Positions 52,278-63,100 of a stretch of 64,000 bases of DNA are shown here, piece by piece (the first letter of the stretch is position 1; each line of letters opens with the position of its first letter). The position numbers were made by a program, and so were the translations under genes. The stretch is taken from the NCBI RefSeq assembly GCF_000217955.3, contig NZ_AFOY02000004.1, positions 248,001-312,000 of the forward strand. The letters run 5' to 3'. The notes beneath the pieces are model-generated. The model saw only the letters and a list, made by a program, of their open reading frames with translations, was not told the origin of the DNA and did not search any database. Source of the DNA: Pseudomonas fluorescens HK44. GTDB taxonomy: Bacteria; Pseudomonadota; Gammaproteobacteria; Pseudomonadales; Pseudomonadaceae.

Positions 52278-54512
52278 ATGCGCACAGGGATGTTGGCGCT
52301 CGCGTTGGGTCTGTTGGCCTTGCGTTTTTTACCGGTGTTGCCACCGGTCTGGTTACTGCTGTTGCTGCCCGTACTGGCATTGATGCTGTTGCCATTTCGC
52401 ACGTACCCACTGGCGTTTTTTCTGTTCGGTTTCAGCTGGGCGTGTGCCAGTGCGTACTGGGCCTTGGCGGATCGTTTGGCGCCGGACCTCGACGGGCAAA
52501 CCCGCTGGGTCGAAGGACGAGTCGTCGGCTTGCCGCAGAACGCGCAAGGCGTGGTGCGTTTCGAGTTGGCCGATAGCGAGTCGCGGCGCACACGCTTGCC
52601 GGGTTTGATGCGGTTGGCCTGGTACGACGGCCCGACCGTCAACAGCGGCGAGCGCTGGCGGCTGGCGGTGAAATTGAAACGCCCCACAGGCCTGCTCAAT
52701 CCGCAGGGCTTTGATTACGACGCCTGGTTGCTGGCACAACGCATCGGCGCGACGGGAAGCGTCAAGGACGGGCAGTTGCTCCGGCCTGCACAAGGGGCCT
52801 GGCGTGATGCTGTTCGCCAGCGTTTGCTGGCGGTCGATGCACAAGGGCGAGAGGGGGCGTTGGCGGCGCTGGTGCTGGGCGACGGATCCGGGCTAAGCAG
52901 CGAAGACTGGCGCGTGTTGCAAGACACCGGCACCGTGCATTTGCTGGTGATCTCCGGGCAGCACATCGGTTTGCTGGCCGGAATGGTTTATCTGCTGATT
53001 GCCGGATTGGCGCGTTATGGATTGTGGCCGCAGAGATTGCCTTGGCTGCCGTGGGCCTGCGGCATGGCATTCGCGGCGGCGCTCGGTTATGGGCTGTTGG
53101 CCGGTTTCGAGGTGCCGGTGCGCCGAGCCTGCGTGATGATTGGTCTGGTGCTGTTATGGCGGCTGCGGTTTCGTCATCTGGGTGCCTGGTGGCCTTTGCT
53201 GCTGGCGTTGAATACGGTGTTGTTGCTTGAGCCGTTGGCCAGTTTGCAGGCGGGGTTCTGGTTGTCATTTGCAGCGGTGGCGGTGCTGATTTTTACCTTC
53301 GGCGGCCGCCTGGGCGCCTGGCGCTGGTGGCAAACCTGGACGCGGGCGCAATGGCTGATCGCGATTGGCTTGTGTCCGTTGCTGCTGATACTCGGTTTGC
53401 CCATCAGTCTCAGTGGCCCGTTGACCAATCTGCTGGCCGTGCCGTGGATCAGCCTGGTGGTGTTGCCCCCGGCTTTGCTCGGGACGTTGCTGTTGCCGCT
53501 GCCTTATATCGGCGAGGGGCTGTTGTGGCTGGCCGGCGGCTTGCTTGACGTGCTGTTCAACGGTCTGGCATTGGTGGCCGGGCGGATACCGGCATGGGTT
53601 GCCCCGGTGATTCCCCTTTGGGTCTGGGGGATAAGTGCTTCGGGCGCTTTTCTGCTGTTGCTGCCCAAAGGCCTGCCCATGCGGTTGTTGGGCTGGCCGA
53701 TGCTGCTGTTGATGGTGCTCCCGCCACTCAGATCCGTACCTGACGGCATGGCTGAAATCTGGCAACTGGACGTCGGCCAGGGGCTGGCCATCGTCGTCCG
53801 CACGCGTCATCACACGTTGCTCTATGACGCCGGTCCGCGTTTCGGTGATTTTGATCTGGGCGAGCGGGTGGTGTTGCCGTCGTTGCGCAAGCTCGGTGTG
53901 CGCAAGCTGGAGGTGATGTTGATCAGTCATGCCGATGCCGATCACGCCGGTGGCGCGCGCTCGGTCGCACGCGGATTGCCGGTGGCGCAGGTGCTCAGCG
54001 GTGATCCCGAAGCCCTGCCGGCCGAGTTGCACGCGCAGGCCTGCGAGAGCGGTCAGCGCTGGGAGTGGGACGGTGTGGGTTTTACGCTCTGGCAATGGTC
54101 CGGGGCGAGCGAAAGCAACCAGAAGTCCTGCGTCCTGCAGATCGAAGCCAACGGCGAGCGTCTGTTGTTGACTGGCGACATCGACGCCTGGGCCGAGCAG
54201 GCGTTGCTGGAAAGTCCGCTGGCGGTCGCGACCGACTGGCTACAAGCGCCGCATCACGGCAGTCGCAGCTCATCGTCGATGGCCTTTCTCACCGCGTTGG
54301 CACCCAAGGCTGTGTTGATTTCTCGTGGGCACGACAATTCGTTCGGTCATCCGCATCCGCAAGTGCTGGCGCGTTATCGCAAGCTGGGTATGCAGGTTTA
54401 TGACAGCGCCGAGCAGGGTGCCTTGCGTTTGCGTCTGGGGGCGTTCGAGGCGCCCGAGTCACTGCGCCAGCAACCACGTTTCTGGCGTGCACCGCCGTTG
54501 GTCAGCCAATAA
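52278..54512 (+). CDS. comEC: DNA uptake channel protein ComEC/Rec2
   Basis: A 744-residue protein with N-terminal hydrophobic segments and DUF4131 region, the Competence domain (GDGSGLSSEDWRVLQDTGTVHLLVISGQHIGLLAG), about ten segments and a C-terminal metallo-beta-lactamase domain with SHADADHAGG (near residue 550) and APHHGSRSS. It makes the inner-membrane channel for incoming single-strand DNA in transformation. Full length for Pseudomonas. Confidence 0.94.
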   Translation: MRTGMLALALGLLALRFLPVLPPVWLLLLLPVLALMLLPFRTYPLAFFLFGFSWACASAYWALADRLAPDLDGQTRWVEGRVVGLPQNAQGVVRFELADSESRRTRLPGLMRLAWYDGPTVNSGERWRLAVKLKRPTGLLNPQGFDYDAWLLAQRIGATGSVKDGQLLRPAQGAWRDAVRQRLLAVDAQGREGALAALVLGDGSGLSSEDWRVLQDTGTVHLLVISGQHIGLLAGMVYLLIAGLARYGLWPQRLPWLPWACGMAFAAALGYGLLAGFEVPVRRACVMIGLVLLWRLRFRHLGAWWPLLLALNTVLLLEPLASLQAGFWLSFAAVAVLIFTFGGRLGAWRWWQTWTRAQWLIAIGLCPLLLILGLPISLSGPLTNLLAVPWISLVVLPPALLGTLLLPLPYIGEGLLWLAGGLLDVLFNGLALVAGRIPAWVAPVIPLWVWGISASGAFLLLLPKGLPMRLLGWPMLLLMVLPPLRSVPDGMAEIWQLDVGQGLAIVVRTRHHTLLYDAGPRFGDFDLGERVVLPSLRKLGVRKLEVMLISHADADHAGGARSVARGLPVAQVLSGDPEALPAELHAQACESGQRWEWDGVGFTLWQWSGASESNQKSCVLQIEANGERLLLTGDIDAWAEQALLESPLAVATDWLQAPHHGSRSSSSMAFLTALAPKAVLISRGHDNSFGHPHPQVLARYRKLGMQVYDSAEQGALRLRLGAFEAPESLRQQPRFWRAPPLVSQ

Positions 54513-54622
54513 CCACCGGTCATCAGCGCGGCGCGCCATGCGACACACGGTCTGTGGCGTGTCGGGTCTCTCTGTCGAGTCTGTATGTTAAAGTGGCGGA
54601 CTTTTTCGAGGGGACTGTCACT

Positions 54623-55258
54623 GTGTGGGAATTGGTCAAATCCGGCGGCTGGATGATGCTGCCGATCATTCTGAGTTCCATCGCGGCAATGGCGATCGTT
54701 GCCGAGCGTCTCTGGACCTTGCGGGCCAGCCGTGTGACCCCGGAGCATTTGCTCGGGCAGGTCTGGGTCTGGATCAAGGACAAGCAACTCAACAAGGAAA
54801 AACTCAAGGAGCTGCGCGCCAACTCGCCGTTGGGCGAGATCCTCGCCGCGGGCCTGGCCAACTCCAAGCATGGTCGCGAGATCATGAAAGAGTGCATCGA
54901 AGAGGCGGCTGCCCGGGTGATCCACGAGCTGGAACGCTACATCAACGCGCTGGGCACCATCGCCGCCATGGCGCCGTTGCTCGGCCTGCTCGGCACGGTG
55001 TTGGGCATGATCGACATCTTCAGTTCGTTCATGAGCACCGGCATGACCACCAACGCTGCGGTACTGGCCGGCGGTATTTCCAAAGCCTTGATCACCACGG
55101 CTTCGGGCCTGATCGTCGGTATCCCGTCGGTGTTCTTCCACCGGTTCCTGCAACGGCGCATCGATGAACTCGTCGTGGGCATGGAGCAGGAAGCCATCAA
55201 GCTGGTTGAAGTGGTGCAGGGCGACCGTGACGTCGATCTGGCTGAGGGCAAAGCGTGA
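54623..55258 (+). CDS. exbB: ExbB/TolQ-type proton channel protein
   Basis: A 211-residue MotA/TolQ/ExbB protein with three segments; the family block GTIAAMAPLLGLLGTVLGMIDIF is present. The GTG at 54623 gives start VWELVKSGGWMML and follows GAGGGGA. ExbD follows with a four-base overlap. It energises an outer-membrane or envelope transport system by proton flow. Confidence 0.93.
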   Translation: MWELVKSGGWMMLPIILSSIAAMAIVAERLWTLRASRVTPEHLLGQVWVWIKDKQLNKEKLKELRANSPLGEILAAGLANSKHGREIMKECIEEAAARVIHELERYINALGTIAAMAPLLGLLGTVLGMIDIFSSFMSTGMTTNAAVLAGGISKALITTASGLIVGIPSVFFHRFLQRRIDELVVGMEQEAIKLVEVVQGDRDVDLAEGKA

Positions 55259-55683
55259 AATTCCGCCGCAAGCAACGGGAGAACGTGGACATCAACCTCG
55301 TGTCGCTGATCGACGTGGTGTTTGTCCTGCTGCTGTTCTTCGTCGTGACCACCACCTTTACCCGGGAAACCCAGCTGCGCGTCGACCTGCCGGAAGCTGT
55401 CAGCGGGTCACCTGCCGAAGACCAGCAGGCCAAGCAACTGGACATCGCCATCAGCGCCGACGGCGTGTTTTCGGTCAACAACCAATTGTTGCCGAAGAAC
55501 GATCTGGCCAGCCTGATCGACGCCTTGAAGAAGGAGTCGAATGGCGACACCAATTCGCCGCTGTCGATCAGCGCCGATGGCAAAACCCAGCATCAGGCCG
55601 TCGTCACGGCGATGGATGCCGCGGGCAAGCTGGGTTTCACCCACTTGCGCATGACCACCGTTGAGGCGGCGCCGGCACCCTGA
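55255..55683 (+). CDS. exbD: ExbD/TolR-type protein
   Basis: A 142-residue ExbD: one segment [18 protein letters not shown] whose aspartate is essential, with a periplasmic domain. It partners ExbB. The next start, that of lpxK, overlaps its stop by one base. Confidence 0.94.
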   Translation: MKFRRKQRENVDINLVSLIDVVFVLLLFFVVTTTFTRETQLRVDLPEAVSGSPAEDQQAKQLDIAISADGVFSVNNQLLPKNDLASLIDALKKESNGDTNSPLSISADGKTQHQAVVTAMDAAGKLGFTHLRMTTVEAAPAP

Positions 55684-56693
55684 TGGCCATGTCCGATCGT
55701 TTGCTCGCCGCCTGGTACGCCGGTCATCCGGCGCTGAAACTGTTGCAGCCACTGGAGTGGCTGTACCGGCGCGTGGTCACGGCCAAGCGCGAACGGTTTC
55801 TGGCCGGCCAGGGCGAGATCTACCAGCCACCGGTGCCGCTGATCGTGGTTGGCAACATTACGGTGGGCGGTACCGGCAAGACGCCGTTGATCCTGTGGAT
55901 GATCGAACACTGCCAGCGCAGCGGCTTGCGGGTTGGTGTGGTCAGTCGCGGTTATGGCGCCAAACCGCCGCAATTGCCCTGGCGGGTCGACGCCGGGCAG
56001 AGCGCGGCCATCGCGGGCGACGAACCGTTGTTGATCGTCCAGCGCACCGGCGTGCCATTGATGATTGATCCCGATCGCAGTCGCGCCGTGCAGGCACTGC
56101 TGGCCGCTGAGCCGCTGGATCTGATCCTGTCTGACGATGGCATGCAGCATTACCGTCTGGCACGCGATCTTGAGTTGGTGTTGATCGATGCCGCGCGCGG
56201 ACTGGGCAATAAACGCTGCCTGCCGGCGGGCCCTCTGCGTGAGCCGGTCGAACGCCTGCAAAGCGTCGATGCGCTGCTCTACAACGGTGCCACGGCAGAT
56301 CGCGACGACGGCTTTGCGTTCCAGCTGCGACCGACCGCGCTGGTCAACCTGCTGACGGGCGAACGGCGCTCGCTTGAGCATTTCCCCGCTGGTCAGGCCT
56401 TGCACGCGGTGGCCGGAATCGGTAATCCGCAACGTTTCTTCAACACCCTTGAAACGCTACACTGGCAGCCTGTTCCACATGCTTTTGCCGACCACGCCGA
56501 ATACAGCGCGGCGGCCTTGAATTTCACACCGTCGCTACCGTTGGTGATGACCGAGAAGGATGCGGTGAAATGCCGAACCTTCGCGGCCGCTGACTGGTGG
56601 TATCTGACGGTCGATGCTGCGCCATCGCCGGCCTTCGTGGCCTGGTTCGACACGCAGTTGATGCGGCTGTTGCCCGCACGTCTTTTGCCTTAA
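55683..56693 (+). CDS. lpxK: Tetraacyldisaccharide 4'-kinase
   Basis: A 336-residue LpxK: N-terminal amphipathic helix, [16 protein letters not shown]alker A near residue 56, [29 protein letters not shown] and MTEKDAVKC. It phosphorylates the lipid A precursor at the inner membrane. In an envelope operon. Confidence 0.95.
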   Translation: MAMSDRLLAAWYAGHPALKLLQPLEWLYRRVVTAKRERFLAGQGEIYQPPVPLIVVGNITVGGTGKTPLILWMIEHCQRSGLRVGVVSRGYGAKPPQLPWRVDAGQSAAIAGDEPLLIVQRTGVPLMIDPDRSRAVQALLAAEPLDLILSDDGMQHYRLARDLELVLIDAARGLGNKRCLPAGPLREPVERLQSVDALLYNGATADRDDGFAFQLRPTALVNLLTGERRSLEHFPAGQALHAVAGIGNPQRFFNTLETLHWQPVPHAFADHAEYSAAALNFTPSLPLVMTEKDAVKCRTFAAADWWYLTVDAAPSPAFVAWFDTQLMRLLPARLLP

Positions 56694-56717
56694 AACGCTT
56701 TTATCCAGGGAATGCTC

Positions 56718-56903
56718 ATGGACACCAAATTGCTCGACATCCTCGCTTGCCCGATCTGCAAAGGTCCGCTCAAGCTCAGCGCCGATAAAACCGAGCTGAT
56801 CAGCAAAGGCGCCGGTCTGGCCTATCCGATTCGTGATGGCATTCCGGTGATGCTCGAAAGCGAAGCGCGCACCCTGACGGCAGAAGAGCGTCTGGATAAA
56901 TGA
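56718..56903 (+). CDS. Trm112-family/YcaR-like small protein
   Basis: A 61-residue protein with [17 protein letters not shown] and [17 protein letters not shown] of the Trm112/UPF0434 family. The typical CPxCK motif is present; the second cysteine pair is absent. Start 56718 has an AGGGA site; kdsB start overlaps the stop. Confidence 0.9.
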   Translation: MDTKLLDILACPICKGPLKLSADKTELISKGAGLAYPIRDGIPVMLESEARTLTAEERLDK

Positions 56904-57664
56904 GCACTGCCTTCACCGTCGTGATTCCGTCGCGTTTTGCTTCCACCCGTCTGCCGGGCAAGCCTCTGCAAATGATTGCCGGCAAGCCGATGATCCAGCA
57001 CGTTTGGGAACAAGCGAGCAAAAGCAGTGCGCAGCGGGTGGTGGTTGCCACGGACGATGTGCGCATAGTCGAGGCCTGCAAGGCCTTTGGCGCTGAAGTG
57101 GTGATGACTCGCGAGGATCACAACTCCGGCACCGATCGCCTGGCTGAAGTCGCTGCCCAACTGGGCCTGGCGCCGGACGCTATCGTGGTCAATGTGCAGG
57201 GCGACGAGCCGTTGATTCCACCGAGTGTGATCGATCAGGTTGCGGCCAACCTGGCGGCCCATACCGAAGCGCGCATGGCGACTCTGGCCGAGCCGATCGA
57301 AGACGTTGAAACCCTGTTCAACCCCAACGTGGTCAAGGTCGTCAGCGATCTGAATGGCCTGGCGCTGACGTTCAGCCGCGCCACCTTGCCGTGGGCGCGG
57401 GACGACTTCGCCAAGAGCCGCGAGCAATTGCCGGCTGGCGTTCCTTACCGTCGGCACATTGGCATCTATGCCTATCGCGCCGGTTTCCTGCATGACTTTG
57501 TCAGCTGGGGCCCGTGCTGGCTGGAAAACACCGAGTGTCTGGAACAACTGCGTGCGCTTTGGCACGGTGTGCGGATTCACGTTGCCGATGCACTGATTGC
57601 ACCGCCACCGGGTGTCGACACGGCTGAAGACCTCGAACGCGTTCGTCGCCTGCTGGAGGCCTGA
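56900..57664 (+). CDS. kdsB: CMP-KDO synthetase
   Basis: A 254-residue protein with [30 protein letters not shown] and HIGIYAYR, the 3-deoxy-manno-octulosonate cytidylyltransferase pattern. It activates KDO for lipopolysaccharide core. Follows LpxK and the small YcaR-like gene. Confidence 0.95.
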   Translation: MSTAFTVVIPSRFASTRLPGKPLQMIAGKPMIQHVWEQASKSSAQRVVVATDDVRIVEACKAFGAEVVMTREDHNSGTDRLAEVAAQLGLAPDAIVVNVQGDEPLIPPSVIDQVAANLAAHTEARMATLAEPIEDVETLFNPNVVKVVSDLNGLALTFSRATLPWARDDFAKSREQLPAGVPYRRHIGIYAYRAGFLHDFVSWGPCWLENTECLEQLRALWHGVRIHVADALIAPPPGVDTAEDLERVRRLLEA

Positions 57665-58128
57665 TGCGGGTTCTGTTCGTCTGCTTGGGCAACATCTGCC
57701 GTTCACCCACGGCTGAAGGTGTGCTGCGACACAAACTGCGTGATGCCGGTTTGGCCGATCAGGTCGAAGTGGCTTCTGCGGGCACCGGCGACTGGCACGT
57801 CGGCAAGGCGCCGGACAAGCGCAGCCAGGCCGCCGCGTTGCGCCGTGGTTATGACCTGTCCGCGCAACGTGCCCAACAGGTCACGCGCGCCGACTTTTCC
57901 AGCTATGACCTGATCCTCGCCATGGACCACAGCAACCTGCGCAACCTCAAGGCGTTGCAACCGGCCAAGGGCAGGGCGGAGCTGGATTTGTTCCTGCGTC
58001 GCTATGAGTCGAGCGTGGATGAAGTGCCGGATCCTTATTACGACGGCGATCAAGGCTTCGAGCAGGTGCTGGACCTGATCGAGCGCGCCAGCGATTTGCT
58101 GGTGATTGAATTGAAGGGACGCTTATGA
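57664..58128 (+). CDS. Low-molecular-weight protein tyrosine phosphatase
   Basis: A 154-residue LMW-PTP with the P-loop VCLGNICRSPTAEG and DEVPDPYYDG holding the general acid. Probably acts on protein phosphotyrosine. Its start overlaps the kdsB stop by one base, and murB overlaps its own stop. Confidence 0.93.
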   Translation: MRVLFVCLGNICRSPTAEGVLRHKLRDAGLADQVEVASAGTGDWHVGKAPDKRSQAAALRRGYDLSAQRAQQVTRADFSSYDLILAMDHSNLRNLKALQPAKGRAELDLFLRRYESSVDEVPDPYYDGDQGFEQVLDLIERASDLLVIELKGRL

Positions 58129-59144
58129 CTTTGCACCTGCAATCGCAGGTTTCGCTGAAGCCGTACAACAGCTTTGGCGTGGACGTGCGCGCGCAATGGT
58201 TCGCCGAAGCCCACAGTGATGCCGATGTGCGCGAGGCGCTGGTGTATTCGGCCGCGCACGCTGTACCGCTGCTGGTGATTGGCGGTGGCAGCAACCTGTT
58301 GTTGACCGCAGACATTGCCGCGCTGGTGCTGCGCATGGCCACCCGTGGTATTCGGGTGTTGAGCGACAACGGCAGTCAGGTGGTGATCGAAGCCGAGGCC
58401 GGCGAAAGCTGGCATCCGTTTGTGCAATGGACACTGGCGCAGGGTCTGTCGGGTCTTGAGAACCTCAGCCTGATCCCGGGCACCGTCGGTGCCGCGCCGA
58501 TGCAGAATATCGGGGCCTATGGGGTCGAGATCAAGGATGTGTTCGCCGGTCTGACCGCGCTGGACCGCCAGACCGGCGAGCTGCGGGATTTCACGCTGGC
58601 CGAGTGCAACTTTGCCTACCGCGACAGCCTGTTCAAGCAGCAGGTCGGTCGCTGGTTGATCCTGCGAGTACGTTTTGCCCTGAACCGCGTCGAGCATTTG
58701 CATCTGGAATACGGCCCGGTTCGTCAGCGCCTGACCGAGCAAGGCATCGATCATCCCACCGCGACCGATGTCAGCCAGGCGATTTGCAGCATTCGCAATG
58801 AGAAGCTCCCTGACCCGGCGGTGCTCGGTAATGCCGGCAGCTTTTTCAAGAACCCGCTGGTATCGGCAGCGCTGGCGGCACAAATTCGCCTTGAGCATCC
58901 GGGCCTGGCTGGTTATCCACAAGCGGATGGCCGGGTGAAATTGGCGGCCGGCTGGTTGATTGAGCAGGCGGGCTGGAAAGGCTTTCGTGACGGCGACGCC
59001 GGCGTGCATCGTTTGCAGTCGCTGGTGCTGGTCAACTACGGCACAGCCACCGGGCTTGAGCTGCTGAACCTGGCACAGCGGATCCAGAGAGACATCGCCG
59101 AGCGCTTCAATGTCGAGCTGGAAATGGAGCCGAATCAGTATTGA
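58125..59144 (+). CDS. murB: UDP-N-acetylenolpyruvoylglucosamine reductase
   Basis: A 339-residue MurB: SLKPYNSFGV, FAD motif VIGGGSNLLLT, IPGTVGAAPMQNIGAYG, catalytic serine in GNAGSFFKNP and a C-terminal type I tail. It makes UDP-MurNAc. Last gene of the envelope operon. Confidence 0.95.
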   Translation: MTLHLQSQVSLKPYNSFGVDVRAQWFAEAHSDADVREALVYSAAHAVPLLVIGGGSNLLLTADIAALVLRMATRGIRVLSDNGSQVVIEAEAGESWHPFVQWTLAQGLSGLENLSLIPGTVGAAPMQNIGAYGVEIKDVFAGLTALDRQTGELRDFTLAECNFAYRDSLFKQQVGRWLILRVRFALNRVEHLHLEYGPVRQRLTEQGIDHPTATDVSQAICSIRNEKLPDPAVLGNAGSFFKNPLVSAALAAQIRLEHPGLAGYPQADGRVKLAAGWLIEQAGWKGFRDGDAGVHRLQSLVLVNYGTATGLELLNLAQRIQRDIAERFNVELEMEPNQY

Positions 59145-59168
59145 GTGACGCTTGATCGCTGACTTCAG

Positions 59169-59204
59169 AGCCCTGCACACCTATCTTGGTTGCAGGGCTT
59201 TTTT
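59169..59204 (+). terminator. Rho-independent terminator after murB
   Basis: AGCCCTGCA/TGCAGGGCT stem followed by T6. Ends the lpxK-to-murB transcript. Confidence 0.92.
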
Positions 59205-59280
59205 GTTAATGCCGAGCTAACTTAGCCTGCCAATGATGCAATCATTTGCTCCATAACTCTACCCATATGCGGGCGTGCCC

Positions 59281-59370
59281 ATGATTACCCTGAAGCTCAA
59301 TGGAAAAGATCATCAACTCAATGTCGAGCTGAGTCAGAAGAAACCTTCGCTGGCGAAGGCTGACACATGA
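59281..59370 (+). pseudogene. iorA: Remnant of an iorA-type (2Fe-2S) oxidoreductase gene
   Basis: A 29-codon frame starting MITLKLNGKDHQLNVEL, which matches the start of IorA-type small subunits of molybdenum hydroxylases (isoquinoline 1-oxidoreductase family), then turns into unrelated sequence and stops. All cysteine motifs are missing. It overlaps the next gene's ATG. A deletion seems to have removed the oxidoreductase subunits and joined the stub to the nucleotidyltransferase gene. Confidence 0.65.
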
Positions 59371-59951
59371 ACGTAGGCGCGATCATTCTCGCGGCGGGGC
59401 AGGGCAGTCGTTATCGACAAGTGGCGGGTGCCGATCAGGACAAGTTGCTGGCAATGTGCGAAGGGCGCGACGGCATTGTGCGGCCGGTGATCGAACAGGT
59501 GCTGCGCAATCTGCCAGCCTGTATTGAAGCGCGGTTGTTGTTGACGACGCCGGATCGTCCAGAGATTGCGCGGCTGGCTCGGGATTATGGTTGCCAGGTG
59601 CTGTTGTTGGCGTCCGCGGGCATGGGTGACAGCATTGCGGCGGCAGTCGCTGCGTGTCCGGCGCTGGATGGCTGGTTGGTGGTGTTGGGGGATATGCCGT
59701 TTATCTTGCCGTCGACTATCGAGCGGATTGTTGAGGGGATTGCGGTCGATACCATCAGTGTGCCCGTGCAAGGTGGTGAGTTTGGGCATCCGGTGGGATT
59801 TGGGCGTTCGTTGGGTGCAGCGCTGATGGCGTTGTCCGGCGACCGCGGGGCCAAGCCGCTGTTTGCGTCGGCGAAAGTGGTTGAGGTGGCAGTGAATGAT
59901 CCCGGGGTGTTGTGGGATGTGGATGTGCCTGAGGCGTTGACCTTCAAGTAG
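59367..59951 (+). CDS. MobA-like molybdenum cofactor nucleotidyltransferase
   Basis: A 194-residue NTP transferase with the N-terminal IILAAGQGSRYRQ, LVVLGDMPFI and GHPVGFGRSLG of MocA/MobA-like cytidylyltransferases. These finish the cofactor for xanthine-oxidase-type enzymes and usually lie with genes for iorAB-like enzymes. Here only a stub of such a gene remains. The protein appears complete. Confidence 0.88.
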   Translation: MNVGAIILAAGQGSRYRQVAGADQDKLLAMCEGRDGIVRPVIEQVLRNLPACIEARLLLTTPDRPEIARLARDYGCQVLLLASAGMGDSIAAAVAACPALDGWLVVLGDMPFILPSTIERIVEGIAVDTISVPVQGGEFGHPVGFGRSLGAALMALSGDRGAKPLFASAKVVEVAVNDPGVLWDVDVPEALTFK

Positions 59952-59964
59952 TCCCGGCGCAGAT

Positions 59965-60060
59965 CCCGTGTGGGAGCGAGCCTGCTCGCGATAGCGATTT
60001 AACATTCAGTATTGATGCAAGCTGATCCACCGCTATCGCGAGCAGGCTCGCTCCCACGGG
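59965..60060. repeat. REPIN
   Basis: Two 27-base perfectly complementary arms, with the REP core GTGGGAGCGAGCCTGC, flank 34 bases. A classic Pseudomonas REP pair between mobA-like and rne genes. Confidence 0.9.
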
Positions 60061-60086
60061 GGATTGGTGTGATGTTAAAGGCATAA

Positions 60087-60120
60087 AAAAGCCCCGCCTG
60101 GGTTACCAGGCGGGGCTTTT
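60087..60120. terminator. Bidirectional terminator between mobA-like gene and rne
   Basis: AAAAGCCCCGCCTGG/CCAGGCGGGGCTTTT stem with GTTA loop. Ends rne from the right and the mobA-like gene from the left. Confidence 0.95.
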
Positions 60121-60135
60121 TAGTGGCTGATGGAA

Positions 60136-63100
60136 TCAGGCGAGGGGTTTAGGCTCGTGTTCTTTTTCCAGGGCCTCAGGTTTTTTCTCTACCACTTCTT
60201 CGACGGAACGCAGGTTTTCGTCGATGGTTGGGGCAGCTGGCTCGACAGTCACTTCGGCTGCCGGGGCAGGGGCTGCCTCGACGACTTCAGCGACAACCGG
60301 AGCAGGCTCTGCAGCAACAGCCGGTGCAGCTGCGCCAGCCAGTTCGGCTTCCTTCTGCAGGCGCTCGGCTTCACGCTTGCGGCGACGCACTTCACGTGGG
60401 TCGTTTGGTGCGCGACCACTTGGCGTCAGGGCGCTGACAGGGGCGGCTTCGACAACCGGTGCAGCCACTTCGGCGACAACCGGAGCTTCAACCACCGGAG
60501 CAGGCTCGGCAACAACAGCCGGGGCTTCAGCGACTGGTGCTGGAGCTTCGACAGCTGCAGTTTCTGCAACCCAGTTGAACGCAGTTTGCTCTTCGCGAAC
60601 CTCAGGCGCCTTTTCAGCGACCGGGGCTTCAACCACTGGCTCGGCAGCGACTACTGGCTGTTGCTGTTCTGCAACAGCGACAGGTTCAGCGCCAGCTTGA
60701 ACTTCAGGCTGTGCTTCACGAACGGGAGCCACTTCTACCGCTGGAGCGACTGGCGCTTCGACCGGGGTGGTGGCTTCCACGACTGGCGCTTCAACCTGAG
60801 CAACTTCTTCAGTCACGGCAGCAGTAGCGCGTTCAGCTTGCTGATGAGCCTGAGCTTCAGCAGGAGCGCTGATCACAGTGCCGGCAACGGCGGCGGTAAC
60901 GGCCAGGCCAGCAGCCAGTTCAGCGCCTGTTGGCTCTTCGCTGGTGTCGGACTCTTCCGAGCCTTCGATCACGTTGCCGTTGGCATCGCGTTGACGCTCG
61001 CGACGGTTGCTGCGACGACGCTGGCCACGGGAGCGGCGGCGTGGACGATCGCCTTCGGCGTTTTCCTGGCCATCTTCCTGCAGTTGCTCTTCGCTGGTTG
61101 GCAGCTCTTCTTCAGCAACGGCGGCAGCGGCTTGTTCGGCACGTGGTTGACGTTCTTCACGCGGTGGGCGTGGGGCGCGTTCTTCACGTGGCTGACGAGC
61201 CGGACGCTCTTCGGCAACAGCCGTTACAGCGGCGGCAGCGGCTGGCGCGGCATCCAGAGGTTCACGCAGTTCACGAACCGGGCGCTCTTCACGCTCGCCA
61301 CGTGGCTTGCGCTCTTCACGCGGAGCACGTGGTGCGCGCTCTTCACGCGGTGGGCGCGGTGCACGTTCTTCGCGAGCGACTGCTGGAGTCTCTTCGCGGG
61401 CTTCGCGTGGTTGACGCTCTTCGCGAGGTTCGCGCGGTGCACGTTCTTCACGTGGGGCGCGTTCTTCGCGTGGTTTGCGTTCTTCATCGCGGCGACCGTT
61501 ACGGTTGCGGCTCTGTTGACGACCGCTGCGGCGCTCTTCGTTGCGTGCCGGACGCTCGGCGGCTGGTTTTTCAACCACAACCGGAGCAGCAGGCTCTTCC
61601 TTGGTGGCGAACAGGCTGACCAGCGACTTCACCAGGCCTTTGAACAGGCTTGGCTCAGGGGCGGCGACTGGAGCCACAACCGGGGCAGCAACGACTTCGG
61701 TCGGAACCGGAGCGTTGGCACGGGCTGGAGCGGTTTTCACGGCGGCTTCCTGGCGAACCAGGGTGCGGGTGGCGGCGGCCGGTTGAACTTCTTCCACTTC
61801 AGCAGCGGCAGCAGCGATTTCGTAGCTGGACTGGTTGATGTGGGCTTCCGGGCTGTCATCGCGCAGACGCTGAACTTCGAAGTGTGGCGTTTCGAGGTGA
61901 TCGTTCGGCAGGATGACGATGCGGGCACGGGTGCGCAGTTCGATCTTGGTGATCGAGTTGCGTTTTTCGTTGAGCAGGAACGCAGCAACCGGGATCGGCA
62001 CTTGTGCGCGAACTTCGGCGGTGCGGTCTTTCAGGGCTTCTTCTTCGATCAGGCGCAGGATGGCCAGCGACAACGATTCAACGTCACGGATGATGCCGGT
62101 GCCGTTGCAACGTGGGCAGACGATGCCGCTGCTTTCGCCCAGCGATGGGCGCAGGCGCTGACGGGACATTTCCAGCAGGCCGAAGCGCGAGATGCGACCG
62201 ACTTGCACGCGAGCGCGGTCGGCTTCCAGGCATTCGCGGACTTTCTCTTCCACGGCGCGCTGGTTCTTGGCAGGGGTCATGTCGATGAAGTCGATGACGA
62301 TCAGGCCGCCGATGTCGCGCAGACGCAACTGACGGGCGATTTCTTCGGCGGCTTCAAGGTTGGTCTGCAGGGCGGTTTCTTCGATGTCGCTGCCTTTGGT
62401 GGCGCGCGCCGAGTTGATGTCGATGGACACCAGGGCTTCGGTCGGATCGATAACGATGGAGCCGCCGGAAGGCAGTTCAACGACGCGCTGGAAAGCGGTC
62501 TCGATCTGGCTTTCGATCTGGAAACGGTTGAACAGCGGAACGCTGTCTTCGTACAGCTTGATCTTGCTGGCGTACTGCGGCATCACCTGGCGGATGAAGG
62601 TCAGGGCTTCGTCCTGGGCTTCAACGCTGTCGATCAGCACTTCGCCGATGTCCTGGCGCAGGTAGTCGCGGATCGCGCGGATGATCACGTTGCTTTCCTG
62701 ATAGATCAGGAATGGCGCGGAACGATCCAGCGAGGCTTCTTTGATGGCGGTCCACAGTTGCAGCAGGTAGTCGAGGTCCCACTGCATTTCTTCGCTGCTG
62801 CGGCCCAGGCCTGCAGTGCGCACGATCAGACCCATGTCGGCCGGGGCAACCAAGCCGTTCAGGGCTTCACGCAGTTCGTTGCGTTCTTCACCTTCGATGC
62901 GACGGGAGATACCGCCGGCACGCGGGTTGTTCGGCATCAATACCAGGTAACGACCGGCCAGGCTGATGAAGGTGGTCAGGGCGGCGCCCTTGTTGCCACG
63001 TTCTTCTTTTTCGACCTGAACGATGACTTCCTGGCCTTCGCTCAGGACGTCCTTGATGTTGACGCGGCCTTCAGGCGCTTTCTTGAAGTATTCGCGGGAG

